Below are positions 22,397 through 35,818 of a stretch of 64,000 nt of DNA, piece after piece; within the stretch, counting starts at the first letter, position 1; every line of letters begins with the position of its first letter. The stretch covers positions 13,849 to 77,848 of the forward strand of contig SJOL01003826.1 of NCBI GenBank assembly GCA_004794785.1, in the 5' to 3' direction. Source of the stretch: Opisthorchis felineus (taxonomy: Eukaryota > Platyhelminthes > Trematoda > Opisthorchiida > Opisthorchiidae). The translations under genes were made by a program, and so were the position numbers. The notes under the pieces were generated by a model, which was not told where the DNA came from, ran no database searches, and saw nothing but the letters and a program-made list of their open reading frames with translations.

Positions 22397-23060
22397 ACAG
22401 ATGATCTGTTCTATCCAGATACTGCGGCCAATAAATTCCAGTTTTCTGATCCTCAGTCCACTCCGATGGCCCATTATGGTACCAGTACCACAGAAAGAGC
22501 CCATCAAAACGGACTTTTCCACCCTGATTCCATCCATATCACTCTGTTATCCAGCCCCCACACTCCGGTTCGTTCGAGCTTGGAAAACCTGAAAGTAACG
22601 GTAAATGACTCTTCCAGTAACGATGTCGCAAATTTGTACAAACGACGCTGCACCAGCCCATTCAGAGGCATACTGAAATCTAACTATTCACCGAGGTGTA
22701 CTAGTCTGGAGCGACCCAATGGGCATCCAAGCATGATTTCTGAGTTGAATGTGGAACTTGCTAGAAACAGTATAGAACAATCCCCATCGAGATTTCAAAA
22801 CGGATCAAATGGGAAGGATATTTATTCCTCAAATGGTACAAAGCACAGCGTCTGTGACAGTCCGGACAGCTTTTGTTCTGTGTCGCCACGCTCTACCGGG
22901 AAGTCGGTGCGCTTTGCAGATGAAATTCTGACGAACGGAAGGATTTCCTCATCCGTAGATCTTAGTCGAAAGCCAGGAGACCTTCAGCGGAGGGGAGCAT
23001 ATCAGAAAGAAATAGTACACTCTGAAGGACCGATGGTTTCTGTGATGTCTCCCAAGCCAA
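22397..23060 (+). CDS. Large exon with SILK and RVxF-type PP1 docking motifs
   Basis: The frame is open for about 221 codons and ends at a strong donor (CCAA|GTAAGT, phase 1). The product is Ser/Asn/Pro-rich and looks disordered. GILK (22667-22678, in TSPFRGILKSNYSPR) fits the [GS]IL[RK] SILK motif. KSVRF (22901-22915, in TGKSVRFADEI) fits the [RK]x[VI]xF motif, and 74 residues separate them. In known protein phosphatase 1 partners such as inhibitor-2 and KNL1 the SILK motif likewise lies N-terminal to RVxF. PP1 binding is therefore inferred, not shown. The start is uncertain: 22397 (phase 0) fits the upstream candidate exon, while 22382 is also possible. It joins the 29442 exon in phase 1. 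Confidence 0.75.
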
Positions 23061-26000
23061 GTAAGTGATAAGACGCTTGAAAGTTTGTTATACTATATAT
23101 GTTCGAAAACTAAAAATCCTGCCGAGTGCCGAGTACATCCTCTAATAACCGCGTATACTCCAAAGGTCAAATTCTATTGGCTCTGTCCCTTTACTTCCCG
23201 TAACTTGAGAAAACTGCTATTTCTAAAATCGACTTCATACAGCACCCACTCATTTGGATCTCATTTAAATTGACGTCTTATGGTGCTAGAGTCTAAGTTC
23301 AGCCTTTCAACCTTGTTGTGCATTTTATTCTGAGCATGCGGAAGCTCCATGAGTTTATTCTACAGGTCGAATCCATGAACTAGTTTGTTTTGCATTCCCC
23401 GAAGGAGCACAGTGGAATTTGTACCATGGAAAGCATAGACTAGGAAATATTTTTCCTTGGCCTCTTCCGTCAATCAGACCTCCGTTTTTAAGAGCACAAC
23501 TGTTTCAATCCAGTTATCCTGCAGGTGGGCTGTCGTAATTGTAGAATTTATCTTAGTGCAGCATAAGCAAAATGTTTTTCAATCAGTATTAACGGAGCTT
23601 CTGCTATTGGAGACGTCCTTGTTTGGGGATACGCCGCTTCTCTTTACTCTAAAAAAACGTTGAGAATTTTGATTACTTCGCTCTGCTCCTAAAAGTAGTT
23701 CTTGCGGCAGCATTGCATCCGATGACTATTCCTGTGTTCGCATACTGGTCACATTTACTTAAAAAATTGGCCTCTGTTTCCACGATCAACAGTACATTTG
23801 TGCTGACAAGTGATAGATTTTTGTAATACAGCGCTCTTTATCAGGTTTCCTTAATATATATCGTTTCCAGATGAAGACCGATACAAAATTGATTCCAATA
23901 TACGAAATAGAATACGGGTAGAGTGCAGCTTCTCCAACGTGACAGAAGATTTTATATACGTGGGCAAGTTTTTGAAAACCACGATATTCGCTTGATCCAG
24001 GGAGATGGAGAGTGGATATGCAGTGTGTCGTGGCAGTCACCCACTTGAGTTCCGTATGTGCCAATCAGTACGTATGAACACGTGCACGAAGATACTGTCT
24101 GTCACGATGATTCTACTTACTCGGTTATAGCAGTTGATCTCAACAATTACTTCTGCATGTTGCGGTAGAGATGCAGGCACATGATCGAAGCAACTCTCTA
24201 AGGGTAAAACAGATGCATTTTTCCGGGTTAATCGACGTATTCGGAGGAAACTTACAAGACTGAAGGGGTCCGCAATGAATTTTGGAGTTGTACAAAGACT
24301 AGTTGGGTAGTTATGCCATCAATGCGCCTCATGACATAGTCCAGTATTGCAATTTTTGGGTGAGAAACGTCGAAAGTAACCGAACAAATAGGAAGAAACA
24401 ACAAATCGACATTCGGCATGCGGCGTGACCGCGTAACATTCGAAATATGAGCCCCAGCGAACCACAGCAAGACACAATGGAGGATTCAATAGCAACATGG
24501 GTGAAGTTTCTGCCTATATTCAGACCGATTTGTCGTGAGCGGCTGATCTGAGAGATCGTTGTCTAGATAAAATTTGTCCGTACTACAATCTGTGCCTTGT
24601 GTTGCCTTAGGACAATAGTATCGTCCTAGATTAAGATGAACTAAGCTTATATTCCGTTTTATTAGCATACGCGAGGGTCATCAGTCGGTCTCCGCACTGA
24701 TACTCCTGACCCCATGAAACACAAACCAGTGCAAGTTAACTCTCAAATTTGACTTCCATCCAGCGGTCTAAATGACATAATTGCTTCTTCCCCCCATGTA
24801 GTTAGAGATATCGTCAATCGCAAAAAAGTGACAATCATCTATTCCTGTTACTGGCAACTTCTGCATCCTTACTGTCCAGGGGTGCTTCGTTACAAGAAAG
24901 CAGTGTGAGGTTCGCTAGTGTAACCCTAAAAGAACTAGCACTCATAAGAACTCATGGCAAATTTGTCGGCAATCTATTACTAGAAGTTCTCTTTTATCAA
25001 CTGGTAGGTCAAGCTTACTACACTTGAAAATTTCCGCGTAATCAGCAAATACTTGCCATACAATAGGCTATCCAAATCACTTACAACCGGTAATCAAACT
25101 ATTTGTGAAGAAACCTTTGAGCTATTTATTACCCAGTGTTAATAACACTGCAGTATGCCCAGTAGATTATGTGTTTATTTAACTAGTAGTCAATGCAGTC
25201 ATGCGGAGAAATTTCACAGTTCAAAGGCTCGTGCCAATCAAGGGAGCTTGTCTCCAAGAAGTTCAAGAGTTTCGCTGATCACAATGGTGCGTGCTCCTCA
25301 AAAAGCATCGTACAGTGAGAAAATAATTTTGTTCCTTGCTTGTGCAGAAGGTTTAAATTTCGTAGGCATTATTGATTTGAATGCTGATTGGTGTCCAAGT
25401 ATAGCAGAACGACGTTGAGGCAAACGGCTTCGTCAGACGTTCCATTATAAGCACATGTTTTACCTTAGAAGTATGGCTTTTGTCCAGTGCAGGCTGGTTT
25501 GTTCTGCAAACGGACTATTTCCTGGACCACCTGATAGCTAGTGCTGTCCCTCCGTGCAGGTGATTTTTTGTGTGTTGTTCAAATGTGCTGAGTCTTCTGA
25601 AAATTTTAATTCATCTACGCACGTGGTAGCTGGAAAAGCGTCGCCGTGAAATAAAGGACAGATATGAGAAGACCTGCTGGTGTGGAGCGTGTGCGGCGTG
25701 AGCCATTGTCTGACTCAGTCCATCAAGTTAGATGATAATCCATTATCAGCTTCAGAATGAATTTCTTTCGGTGTCTCAGAAAATTTCAGGAAACAACGAA
25801 CGCTACACCTCCACATTGGGTTACAATATGATTTCACATTTCCGGATCACTGCACGAAGCAGTCGAAAGAATAGGATGAATTTCATTTGGGAAATATTAC
25901 ATGATTGCTTCAAGACCGATCTCTGCGTTAAAAAAGCGAGCAGTAATATTCAGCGGTCAGGTTACTTTTTAGCTCCAAGTAGATTATCTAATCGGCTCTG

Positions 26001-26440
26001 CAATTTGTCTCTGATTTATTTCGTTTTGCATGTGCCGAATAATGCAAAATTATTCTTTACCGTCTCGTTCAACCTGAAGAAGCGATCACATTGTGCAAGA
26101 AGTCGACAAGGTTGAGCTTTAAGTGGAACGCTCAGCTTGGTTGGTTTATGATGATGACATTGAAAAATAGCACATGCCCATTATGATTAAATTTTTTTCC
26201 TTGAAATTGTAAATGCATCAACTCATAGCTATGGCCTATTCAGAATTTGCCCTCTGTTCCTCCCCAGTAGATACAGAGTGGCACACCACTGCTTTATAAG
26301 ATTTCAAACAACCTGCGCATTTGACCCCTGGTTTCAACAACATATCAGAAGGCCCAAGGTAAATGGGTGAAAACAAACAAGTTTCTGAATAATTTCAATA
26401 CACGAACGAACGCGCAGTTCGGCTACTTTTACTTAAACAC
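23061..26440. other. Putative long intron (first part)
   Basis: No domain or RNA gene recognised. The plus frame of 127 codons at 25732-26115 lacks family or splice support and is not called. Confidence 0.45.
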
Positions 26441-26690
26441 TGGGGGCGAGATGGCTCAGTGGTTAGAGCGCGAACTTACTGACCGGAAGGTCCGTAGTTC
26501 CAACCCGACCTCTGCCTCTCGACTTCCCCTGTCTAGGCTTGGGCAACCCGCAGTATCCCAGCCCTCATGCTTCCTTCTGATGGCATGGCAGTTAGGCACC
26601 GAAAAGGTGCTACAGCTGAACGATTTACTTAAACACCTTCCTGACTCAATAGCCTCTTTTACTGTGTTCTGTCTTTGCAGAAGCAACTAA
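26441..26690 (+). mobile_element. tRNA-derived SINE (MAQWLERE-type repeat of flukes)
   Basis: The sequence begins GGGGGCGAGATGGCTCAGTG, an A box and D-arm-like block (TGGCTCAGTGG), followed about 35 bases later by a B-box-like AGTTCCAACCC. Translation gives GEMAQWLERELTDRKVRSSN then PTSASRLPLSRLGQP, a peptide often seen as a false protein in fluke gene sets because this SINE is so abundant. A tail with GGCACCGAAAAGGTGCTACA follows. It is a different family from the hammerhead SINE. It lies within the long intron of the host gene, in sense orientation. Ends are approximate. Confidence 0.8.
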
Positions 26691-29441
26691 CAGTTCCTTC
26701 ATTTACCACCCATTGCTTTGTAATTTAGCTCAGTTTGGTACAGCCCCACCACCCTATTCAGCCAAGCGTTGCCAATATACCAGACACTCAGTATAAGTAA
26801 CAAATGGAATATGTCTGTCCTGAGCTTTTTTCACTTTCTTCACTTGATGGTCACGAATTTATGTTGAGTTTTAAAAGCAGCTAGCTAGTAGTGACAATCA
26901 GTATGATTCGCGACACATGGCTTGACGGGTCACAGCGAACTACTCGTAGGTGTTTTCAGTGGCGCACGGAATTTGTCGTCACCGACGGAAGCTATTATTG
27001 ATCACACGTAAGGCCTGTAACACTCGGAGTTCAAGTTGTTCTTTTGACAACAGAAGGCTGTTTTAAAGTACTAAAGAGTGCTGATGAAAGCTCGCACGAA
27101 CAACGTTTGTTTGATAGCTTCAATTCGAGGAAAAGATCGGAAACAAACTTGTCAGCATAAAAAGTAATGCCCAGAGTACACCTCGTGAGGATCAGCGATA
27201 ATCGAAACCTAAAACTGTCGTTTGAAAGTGGCGGATCTCCATATCAAAGCTGCTAAAAACACCGCGGAAAGTACGATACGTGATTTTGTCACATTCACTT
27301 CAACATCACTTTTATCTGCAAAAGCCGCTTGAAAGCCATAGATACCACAGTTTCGTTCGCCGATGATCTGGGGATTCAGGAGTGGACAGATATGCATTGG
27401 AGGATGCAGTTGATATAATTGCTGGGTGACTAGTTAGGTATCAGTGGACTTTTCTTTCGAAAGATTTGGAGGGAAGCTTTGTACTGAAGGCAAAAGCTTG
27501 GATATAGCGCACGAATGAGGCATGTCTGTCAATGCCTCTACTCATTGGCGTCCCCCGTCTCGGGGTGACGGTTAATTACTTCGCACACGTCTCAGCCAGA
27601 GTTTATCTCCATGCATTCACAATCTTTAATTGCTAACGTTTGTTTCGCCAAATTTATAAATTACATCTTCATATGTCAGCCTTCGGATATCAAAAATGCA
27701 TCTAGTTGGTAGGACGTAACTGATCTTTAGGTTCTTGTTTCACTGTCAGTTGTAATTCGGTCTTGTGTAGCAATCAGCCTAACGATACTTAGTTGTAGAC
27801 TCCATAGTGATTTTACCATTTTTTTCACCTGGGAGTAAGCTATTAGGTAGCATGCTATTTTTGAGATGGTGCGCGGTCAACCAGCCGGCATATTTACCAA
27901 CAATGCATCAGAAAGCCTAGAAAATAATTAATGAAATTAACTAAGGAACAAACACAGCCTTTCGTCTACGATCGGAAAATTGACGACAGGCTTAAATAAT
28001 GCGGCAACAAACCACATAATTAATGCTCATGGGGCTTGCGAAATACTGTTAAATGACCAAACTTTGGCTTTCTGTGGACAAAACGGTATTTTGACAAATA
28101 CAGTCTTGGTCTCTGTGATTCGGCATCAAGATTCACTGCTAAGTTTTTTCACAGGACTTCGCCTCATTAGTTATACGCATTTTATTTGCCACTAAAATTT
28201 TTAAATTTTTCCTTGTGGAGATTCGAGCGTAAACCTGATTCAAAGCGGCAGTTTCTCTAGACTAATATCTTGAGACTTTCGCGGGGATAGTAAACTGTAT
28301 TCTCCCACTGTCTGAAGCTGATTTTGATTATATTGGTGAGACTGAACCTTTCAGTCGCCTGATGATTTTGCCGTGATTTAAGAAGCCGCTCACGTTGTTC
28401 CTGCTTCACTAAAACTAACCTGTTTTGAGGTTACCTTGAATCTCACTACCACAGATATTTTCCTATTTGTGTCAACGTTTAACATCGCTACACAATGTAA
28501 TATCTACAACTACATAGGTACAACGCAGTGTACAAGTTCTTGAAAAGGCTTGAAAAAATGGGTTATATTGCCTTGCACTTCTTCTAGAGACCAAAATACA
28601 CGTGCCAAAATCCAAAGTGGGTTTCTGTTACAGAACTAATCAGACATCTTCACGCCTAGTATATGATAACCGACTGGATATTCTGCCTGTTTTGGCTGGT
28701 TGTCCACACCAAATGTCCTTGTACGTACGTTGCAATATCGTCTGTCCATAATTCTGAATGAGTAGTATGTTCGTTAAAACCCCAAGTGACCACAAACTGA
28801 GTTGTATCAAAAAATTCCTACAGTCTATCGGTGGCATCACGCAAAAACTGGCAGAAAACCTGACTGTCATCTTGTATCGTTGCGCTCTTCATTTGGTGAC
28901 ATCAAGTTAAGTCTCAAGGTTTTGTTTTCTTTTGATAAACGGCTAGTGATACTGACAGCTAAACCAATCAATTTTCAGCTAGATAGTTGATGTATACGTG
29001 GCAACAGCATTCGGATTTTAAATGATGTTCTAAACAGCTTCGTTGAGGATTTTTCACATCTTATACATTATTATACAAGAGCATGTAAAAGACATTTTGT
29101 ATCTTATTATTAAAATTTTTTGTTACATTAGGTTCATACTAGACAAATCAGTAGCATCCATCAATCGTTCTTCATGTGGAGTTCATGGCATATTAATCGC
29201 TCTGATGCATCTTTTCTGAGTTAGGTGAGCATGCCATTATTAATGCTTATGTCAACATTATCTAACAAGCAAATAAGACCACGTAATAAAAATAGTCACA
29301 AGCACTTTAGCACATGACACACGATTGATTTTACTTACTATTACTCTCGATTGAGCGGTTCAGGTTCAGGCATCCTTGATGTTTGTTTTTCCTGACCACG
29401 CAACAAGTTCACCATCTTCGTTGCCTTCACGTATACTGCAG
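26691..29441. other. Putative long intron (second part)
   Basis: AT-rich, with short frames only and no recognisable repeat. The last 30 bases before 29442 are a pyrimidine-rich acceptor (CCTTCACGTATACTGCAG). Confidence 0.5.
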
Positions 29442-30247
29442 CTGACGACGAACAATCGTCGTCCCCCATCTGGAGTGATCAGTATAAGCTCCCCTCCCTT
29501 CGCACTCCTACACGATTGTCCGTTGGTGTCAGAGAGCTTCCAAACAACAACGGTTTTATCAACCTTTTCCAAGAGACAAGAGTACAGAACCTGCCGAATT
29601 CATCACCGTTGGTTTGTGAGATACCCACACTTCCTCCGGCCTCTACATTCAACGGCACGGCCAAACTACGGTATTCCGATCTTCTGGGTGTGCGCTTAAA
29701 GAAACCCACTGAAGGTGACCAGTATGTTCATTCAAAAGAAAGTTCTATTCGGGCCCCATCCGTCAATGCGCACGTTATAGCACCTGCGATATGCTTGGCT
29801 GCCGGAGATACCAGTGGGAATACGAATGGCACCGTACGTACCATTCGGGATAACAAACCGCCTATTCGGACCGGGACTTTGAACTCAGAAAATGTTGACA
29901 ATCACTATTCCCAACCAAACTCAAATCTTGACCGGAAAACTTTCAAACCTAAAGTACTTGACTCCGGCAAACTAAACGAATTTATACAAAACCTCTCGAA
30001 CGCGAAATACATCGGTATCCAGGCGGAAGAATTCGGAACGAATTGCACATCATATCCTGCATATAACCAGTTATCTTCAATTTCTACTTCCAAGAACGCA
30101 GGCCGGACAAGAAAAATCAGCCCTGAGCCACACGCATATAATGAGTCTAAACACCCTGGTTATTGTCCTGGGTTTCAGGGGACACCAGATTATGAGGGTT
30201 TGGATACACCTATATCATGGAATGGCGATTTGAACAATAACCCCTTG
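29442..30247 (+). CDS. Large exon of the same gene, Ser/Thr/Asn-rich
   Basis: This exon of 806 nt enters in phase 1 (matching the donor at 23060) and leaves at CTTG|GTAAGT in phase 0 (matching 35819). The joined codon across 23060/29442 is ACT, and the frame then reads DDEQSSSPIWSDQYKLPSLR. An in-frame stop lies just upstream of the acceptor, so the exon start is well fixed. The product looks disordered, with a more ordered part DSGKLNEFIQNLSNAKYIGI and a Pro/Gly/Tyr-rich end (PGYCPGFQGTPDYEGLDTPI). No domain is recognised. The ATG-less start and splice phases argue against a stand-alone gene. Confidence 0.78.
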
Positions 30248-33200
30248 GTAAGTTTGTTGGTTGATTTAAAGGTAATGTACAAAATTGGTTTGAAAAATTA
30301 ATCATCTATCTCTTCAAATCTAACTGTTAAACATAACAGGCTAATATTAAAAGTGCTGCACCAGTTAACTTGCTGCAGACAAACATCAATCAGACTATCA
30401 TTAGAGACCCCATATCCGGCAGCTTATTAAAGAAGTCAATCTCCACATCCACGCTTTAGATTACACAGAGCTTAATTGCATTAAGTACCCTTTAACGAGC
30501 AATTATTTTCAAACAGTATGGTCCTGCTTACTGAAAACACTTTACAAGAAACTCGAAAATACCGTCATACGTGAAAAATTAGGTGCCATATTACTGAGGT
30601 GTAGCTGAATGATACCATGAAAACCCGAATAGATGAACTTTTGCCCGAGTCTTGAAAATTATGGGATCGTATGAAATTCAAATAGTGGGAGATAGAAACA
30701 TTTCAAGTCTTTCGAAAAATCTTTAAAAAATGTCTGTTCGGGAACGAGTAACTGAAACCATACTGGTGGCTTGAGAAACATAAATAGTTCGATCGGCCAA
30801 ACGATTGTTGGAGTGGGATGGAGTAAGCGATATCAGCGAGGCATTTACTGCTGTACCGGCGAAAAAGCAGTAATACACAGACTACTCCCTGATGGATGGT
30901 AAAAGAAAAGGAGTCAATGGGGAAAGCAACTTTTTAAAACTGCTCTATAGAGGTAAGGGATCTGCATAGGCAGCTCTGCCCCAACTATGGCAACGGCAAA
31001 ACTGGGCGGACCTGGAACATACTTAGGAGTTTGGAGAGCGAGAAATATTTATTGTAACGGAAGCAGTGAACAAATTTTGTGGAGACTGCGGTTGCAACTA
31101 ACGATAACTGCGTGGACGAAATAAAATTTTTCTAACTGGGCGCACCAGCAGGCAAGCAGTTGAGCAGTTGATGAATTTCGGTGAAGTCAATAAAAGCTGA
31201 AAGGTTTGGGAGGAAAAACCGAGATAAAAATATTTAGAAGTTTGGTGGGACTGAATGATGTAACTGAGCTCAGTGGACTCTGAAAATGAATATTTTTGTA
31301 AAGTCAGCGTTCAGCGCAATGAAGTCTCACATGCGATATGAGATGAAGCAAATTTTTTAAGAAGAATAAGTATTAGGAGCCTGATGGTTCGCGTCATCTA
31401 AAAAAAGGGTAGTAATTCTTAGAAGCAGAAGGACGGAGGTCATTGACAATCGTGAGAAACGAGGGATGAAACCATAAAAGTGTATACTGACTTTGCTAAT
31501 TCAAGAGAAAGCACTATCAAAACCACTCAAACCGAGCTTCCGATACCAAGTCAGGATCGTGCACTGGTAGTTTGGCAATCTGTTTGCCGCACCATATCGT
31601 TTAAAAAGCCTTCGAAATGCCAGGGCATATGAATTCGGTTTCGACAAACGAGCCCATTGCAAATGACCATACTTTTGATGAGTATGCCAGTAAGCCGCCC
31701 GTAGAACGACGGTGTCCGAACACCTACTGGTCATCGTTCAAGAGGCTGTTATTTCTCTGGCCACGTAGGATTGGGGTGGCCAATTTTAACTGCAGAACCT
31801 TCGATGAAATGGGGTTTACAGGATTAGCGTGGTAATCGTTCGGATCAGTTAAGATTAGGGAGCCTTCCAGTCAGATGCAACTTCGCCGGAAAAATATGAA
31901 AGGCCGAACAGACGAGATACGATTGGAACAAGTTATGGAGGACAGAAGATGAGAGATGGAGATGACAGAAAAGCGGGAGAAGAACGTTGGGGAGGGGGTT
32001 GTAAACGCAAAAAACGAGAGTGAAACGAGTGTAGGCACAACCCGCAATCTGAAAAATGCTTGAAGAATTTCGAGATGTGTGAAGCTGTCGTTTTCGGATA
32101 TTTCTGCTCTAGTGCCGAAAAGAACCGATGGGGAAAAAGATTTGTGTTCCATTTCAAACCTCTGATGTTTCGGCTTGAAGCTTTTACTTTGGAAGGATGG
32201 TAGCGAGATTGTCCATAATATTCGGCACAAAGCCAGTTTTTGATGCATAATTAAAGGAATACTTAAAATTTCTGATGATTTGAACTGCAGACGGTTGCAT
32301 GAAACCCAACCAGCAGTCTGACCAGTTTTGAATTATAGCATCGTTTTGGACTCAACGTCCAGTCGGCTCGACTTTCACCTTGCCTTCCACAATGTTCGCT
32401 GGGACTACAAAAGTGGGAGTGAAGGTCCGAAAAAATAATCTCAATTGGATATAACTGTTTGAAATCATGCGGACACTTTTATGGGATGAGGAAGCAGCAC
32501 CTAGGAGACAGTTCGCTTGGTAACTTTCCTCCGCTTTGTAGCCTGAGTAAATTATTTTGAGTCTAGTAATGGCAAACTGGATTTTTATATTCTGTAGAAG
32601 GACATATACCTCACGCTTGAAGTGGGAGAAGCTCAGTAGTAGTCCTAAAGAAAGACTTAGCGTTAAATCGAGTTACTTATATTGCCATCATTCAAACCAT
32701 CTAGATAACCGCGAGATGCCTGGAACTGCGTTGTTGTTCTGTGCTAATGAGGCTAGAAGACATTGACCTTGTGAGCCAGTACTGTCTGTTACTCAGAATG
32801 ATATTCATTCTAAGACTAGTCGCCAACACTTTTCAACCTGGCCTTTATTGATTACGTATTAAGCAAATTTCAGTGTGCTCTGCCCAAGATCGCTTATCAA
32901 ACACAAACGTAATTATCGCACCTAAAAGAAACTTAACGTTGTGGAAATTGATTCGTCGATTCATTTTAAGTCACAGTGACCTTAAGCAGAGACCGGACTT
33001 TTAAAATGATCAAATATATAACTTACCAGGTTCAGATACATAAACCGGAATCATCCGAATTTCCCTATTCACAATTTTTACTCTGCTTGAAAATGTTTAT
33101 TTTCCAAACTTAAAGAAGTTTTAGGGGAAAGGGTGTGTCTATGAGTCACCTTGAGCTATTCAGTTCAATGTTACAAAGATAGTAGTCGACCGTTTTGAAC

Positions 33201-33779
33201 CGGCATCCACCTTGATCCAAGAGAGGAATCTGGCGCTCGACAGATACGACTACTAAAAACGACTTGGACATACCAGCCAAAACCTCCTAAACACTCGTTT
33301 ATGTCAAATAATAAACAGCGGGCCAAATATAATACACGGGTCACCGTTATAAGGAGAAACATTTTCTTACTACTGAAAAAGACCTGAACCAAAATTTTAA
33401 TATACCTTGATAGCAGATTTAAACAACCTGGAGTAGATCTGGCGAGCTTGACCAAATTCTAGCGGCTTGGATAAAAAACTCTTCAATGGTATCTAACCGG
33501 TTTGAGCTATGTACAGTACGTCCACCAAAACCAAAGGCAGACATACTAGGCTGATTTGTTAATTTCGGGACCATGAAGCTCCAACAACATGTGTGAGCTG
33601 CAAGACAGGTTGACTTTCCTACAAATCTGCTCAATTTTGGAAGGCCGACACAACAAAATGAAATTTCTTAATTACTGCAGACAGTATGGAAAACCAGCAA
33701 CTTTCCGCAACATTTCACGGAAACATTCATTTGTATGAGGTAAAAGTGGTCGATAGAAGACATAAAGCTATCGTGAATT
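30248..33779. other. Putative long intron, part purine-rich; possible LINE endonuclease remnant
   Basis: About 30.6-31.5 kb is AG-rich without any gene. At about 31760-31835 (plus) the frame WPRRIGVANFNCRTFDEMGF resembles the start of a LINE endonuclease (hydrophobic-x-x-FNCRT). It may be a decayed relative or upstream part of the RT remnant at 33.8 kb, but this is uncertain. Minus frames at 31871-32248 and 33171-33634 are not supported. Confidence 0.35.
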
Positions 33780-34480
33780 AGCCTCATTGGCACAATAGAT
33801 AAGATTGTGGCTGGCATTTTACCTGATCGACTAGTCGTTGATACCATACAAGTAAAAGTCCCTGAAGAACAATGTGTATTTCAAAACAATCGAGGTCCAC
33901 TTTCCGTACTCTTCTTGGCGAGATAAACAGAACAAAAACTTAAAGGGGATAAACCGTCCTAAGGATTAATGATGGGCTTCATAGCTCGATTTGGCTGAAC
34001 AATCTCATCAAAACTTCTCATCCTGGACAAAAGCCAATCTCGAAATTGGTACAAGACTTACGCAGGGTTGTATCATTGACATAGTCGCACTCAACTTTTA
34101 TTTAACAACCATCTGTATAGAGGCTTTTTGGAAATGTGGTGGTATACCAACACAGATCGGAGCTTTTCCTAGCCGATCCAGTTTGCAGATGACTACCTTT
34201 GTTTATGCAATGGCTGAGTTAATCTTTGGGTTTAGCTGTATCTCGCTTTGACTTAAGATAAATGTTCCCATAATATTTGTCGTATATCAGCCCAGATAAG
34301 GAACTCAGCGTGAAGTACCAGCCATCCAAACTAATGGTTTTAATATAGCTTTGGTCATACCGATGAAACTCTTCACAGACCTAACAAGTAACGTGAATTA
34401 GAAGCATAGACTCTGAAGGCCAGCCAGCATTTGGTCACTTGGATGACCATGTCTAGACTAGTCACAACTTGCACATGGTT
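33780..34480 (+). pseudogene. Decayed RTE-type LINE reverse transcriptase
   Basis: Read across shifted frames, the plus strand shows KIVAGILPDRLVVDT then KVPEEQCVFQNNRG, the finger/palm region of a LINE RT. EIGTRLTQGCIID follows (the tGxxQGC motif), then QFADDYLCL at 34179-34205, which is the F-A-D-D catalytic motif in a different frame. GLKIN-like residues come after it. Stops at about 33928 and 33958 and several frameshifts show it is dead. RTE-like LINEs are abundant in flukes; the clade is inferred from motif order. It sits within the putative intron 30248-35818 in sense orientation. Confidence 0.6.
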
Positions 34481-35818
34481 ACCGAGGTTACATTACGTTG
34501 GGCTGGAATGCTATATACATCATTGTACCGCAGTGAAATTTAAACGCTAAAATGAGCATTTCCAGTTTTTCGATCGATTTTACTCGCAACGTCGACCAAA
34601 AGCTGTTCAAAGCTACAGAACGGAATTAGTCCCGTTCACCGAACGTAGATGTCCAGCGGTTCCACCATTGTTGACCGGCAAATTCGATTCAGACGTCTAC
34701 AGTTCATTTTCACGCTAGTAACCCACAACTGTTTTTGACTTTCCAAAGTAGAATAACTTATACCCCACATTTTTCTTATGTTCCGCATGGTTGGTGCACA
34801 GGACGCCAGCTAGGCTTTCCAAAAGCACTGATCTTACCCGAAACTGAATATATTCCCACTGGTCACTATACAAAGCTAAAACCCTTAGACGCCATTACTG
34901 TACAACAATTCAGCAGCTTCTGCAGTATTTCATCCGACAGTATGCGATGGTAGGCTTCCTTCAGCCGGACCCGATTTATGTTGATGGTCTTTTCTCCTTC
35001 CCGTTGTCATAAAAACATCTCCATTTCACATGAATTAGAATAGTGATAATGAATGTGATTCCACCCAAAAACACTCACAACAATTGAACACTTTTATATC
35101 GTTACCCTTATAAGTCTTCCTTAGACGTGGCTTTCGGTTACAGATGCAAAACCCAAATTTCAGGAGCATGCGAATGACGTGATCATTCGAATTAGTAGTG
35201 CTAATCACCTTCACAATGCGGGCCACGGTTACGATTTGATTGTTCTGGTGGCTGTCACTAAATTTTAAGCAAAATTCTAACTACTACTTAAAGATAAAGG
35301 TGTGCGTATGTGCTTGGGGGCATGTGCACTGCTAAACAACCACTGTAATATTATGTATAATTTTACATTGGGTAAGGAAGTGAGCATATTAATAAATCAG
35401 TAAGTTTTATTCACACTAGTTTGCTAGGTGCTGCCGTCGAAATTGTGTAAAATAGTCGGAAGTATTAGGTCAGTTTCACCTAAAAAAACCGGATCAGTGG
35501 GCACTTAATTGGTCGTCTGCTCTCAGAGCGCACTAACAAAATAATATTTTTGTCAAGAAGCAAAACAATTATCTAGAAAACCATTGTGTTACCGAAAACC
35601 TTATTCTTGTGCTTCTAAGAGTAAACAGTGTATTTCAGCCTTGTTGCTAATGTCGCGCGTGAAAAATAAAGCAAGCTTAAGGGCAAAAGTTTTTCATGTT
35701 ATTTCATTGTCTTAAGGTCATTTATGTCCTGGTTTAGCCGTGGTCAGAAGATCATTGCACATGCACACCCTAATGAGACTCAGCTTTCACAAAACCTGTT
35801 CATTTATCACCACTACAG
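34481..35818. other. Rest of the putative intron
   Basis: Nothing recognised except short frames. It ends in an acceptor (CATTTATCACCACTACAG) before 35819. Confidence 0.45.

Noticed and set aside
25732..26115. 127-codon open frame on the plus strand
   Set aside because: Basic, Ser-rich but without domain, splice pair or partner in phase.
26455..26530. Possible functional tRNA gene
   Set aside because: The A and B boxes are present, but the arms do not pair into a cloverleaf and SINE body sequence follows directly.
26456..26690. Open frames (MAQWLERE...) that could be called a protein
   Set aside because: They are translations of a tRNA-derived SINE, and the same peptide is a known false protein in fluke gene sets.
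27079..27110. Hammerhead look-alike GTGCTGATGAAAGC...GAAC
   Set aside because: The CTGATGA core is there, but stem II does not pair, GAAA is absent and no helix I partner follows.
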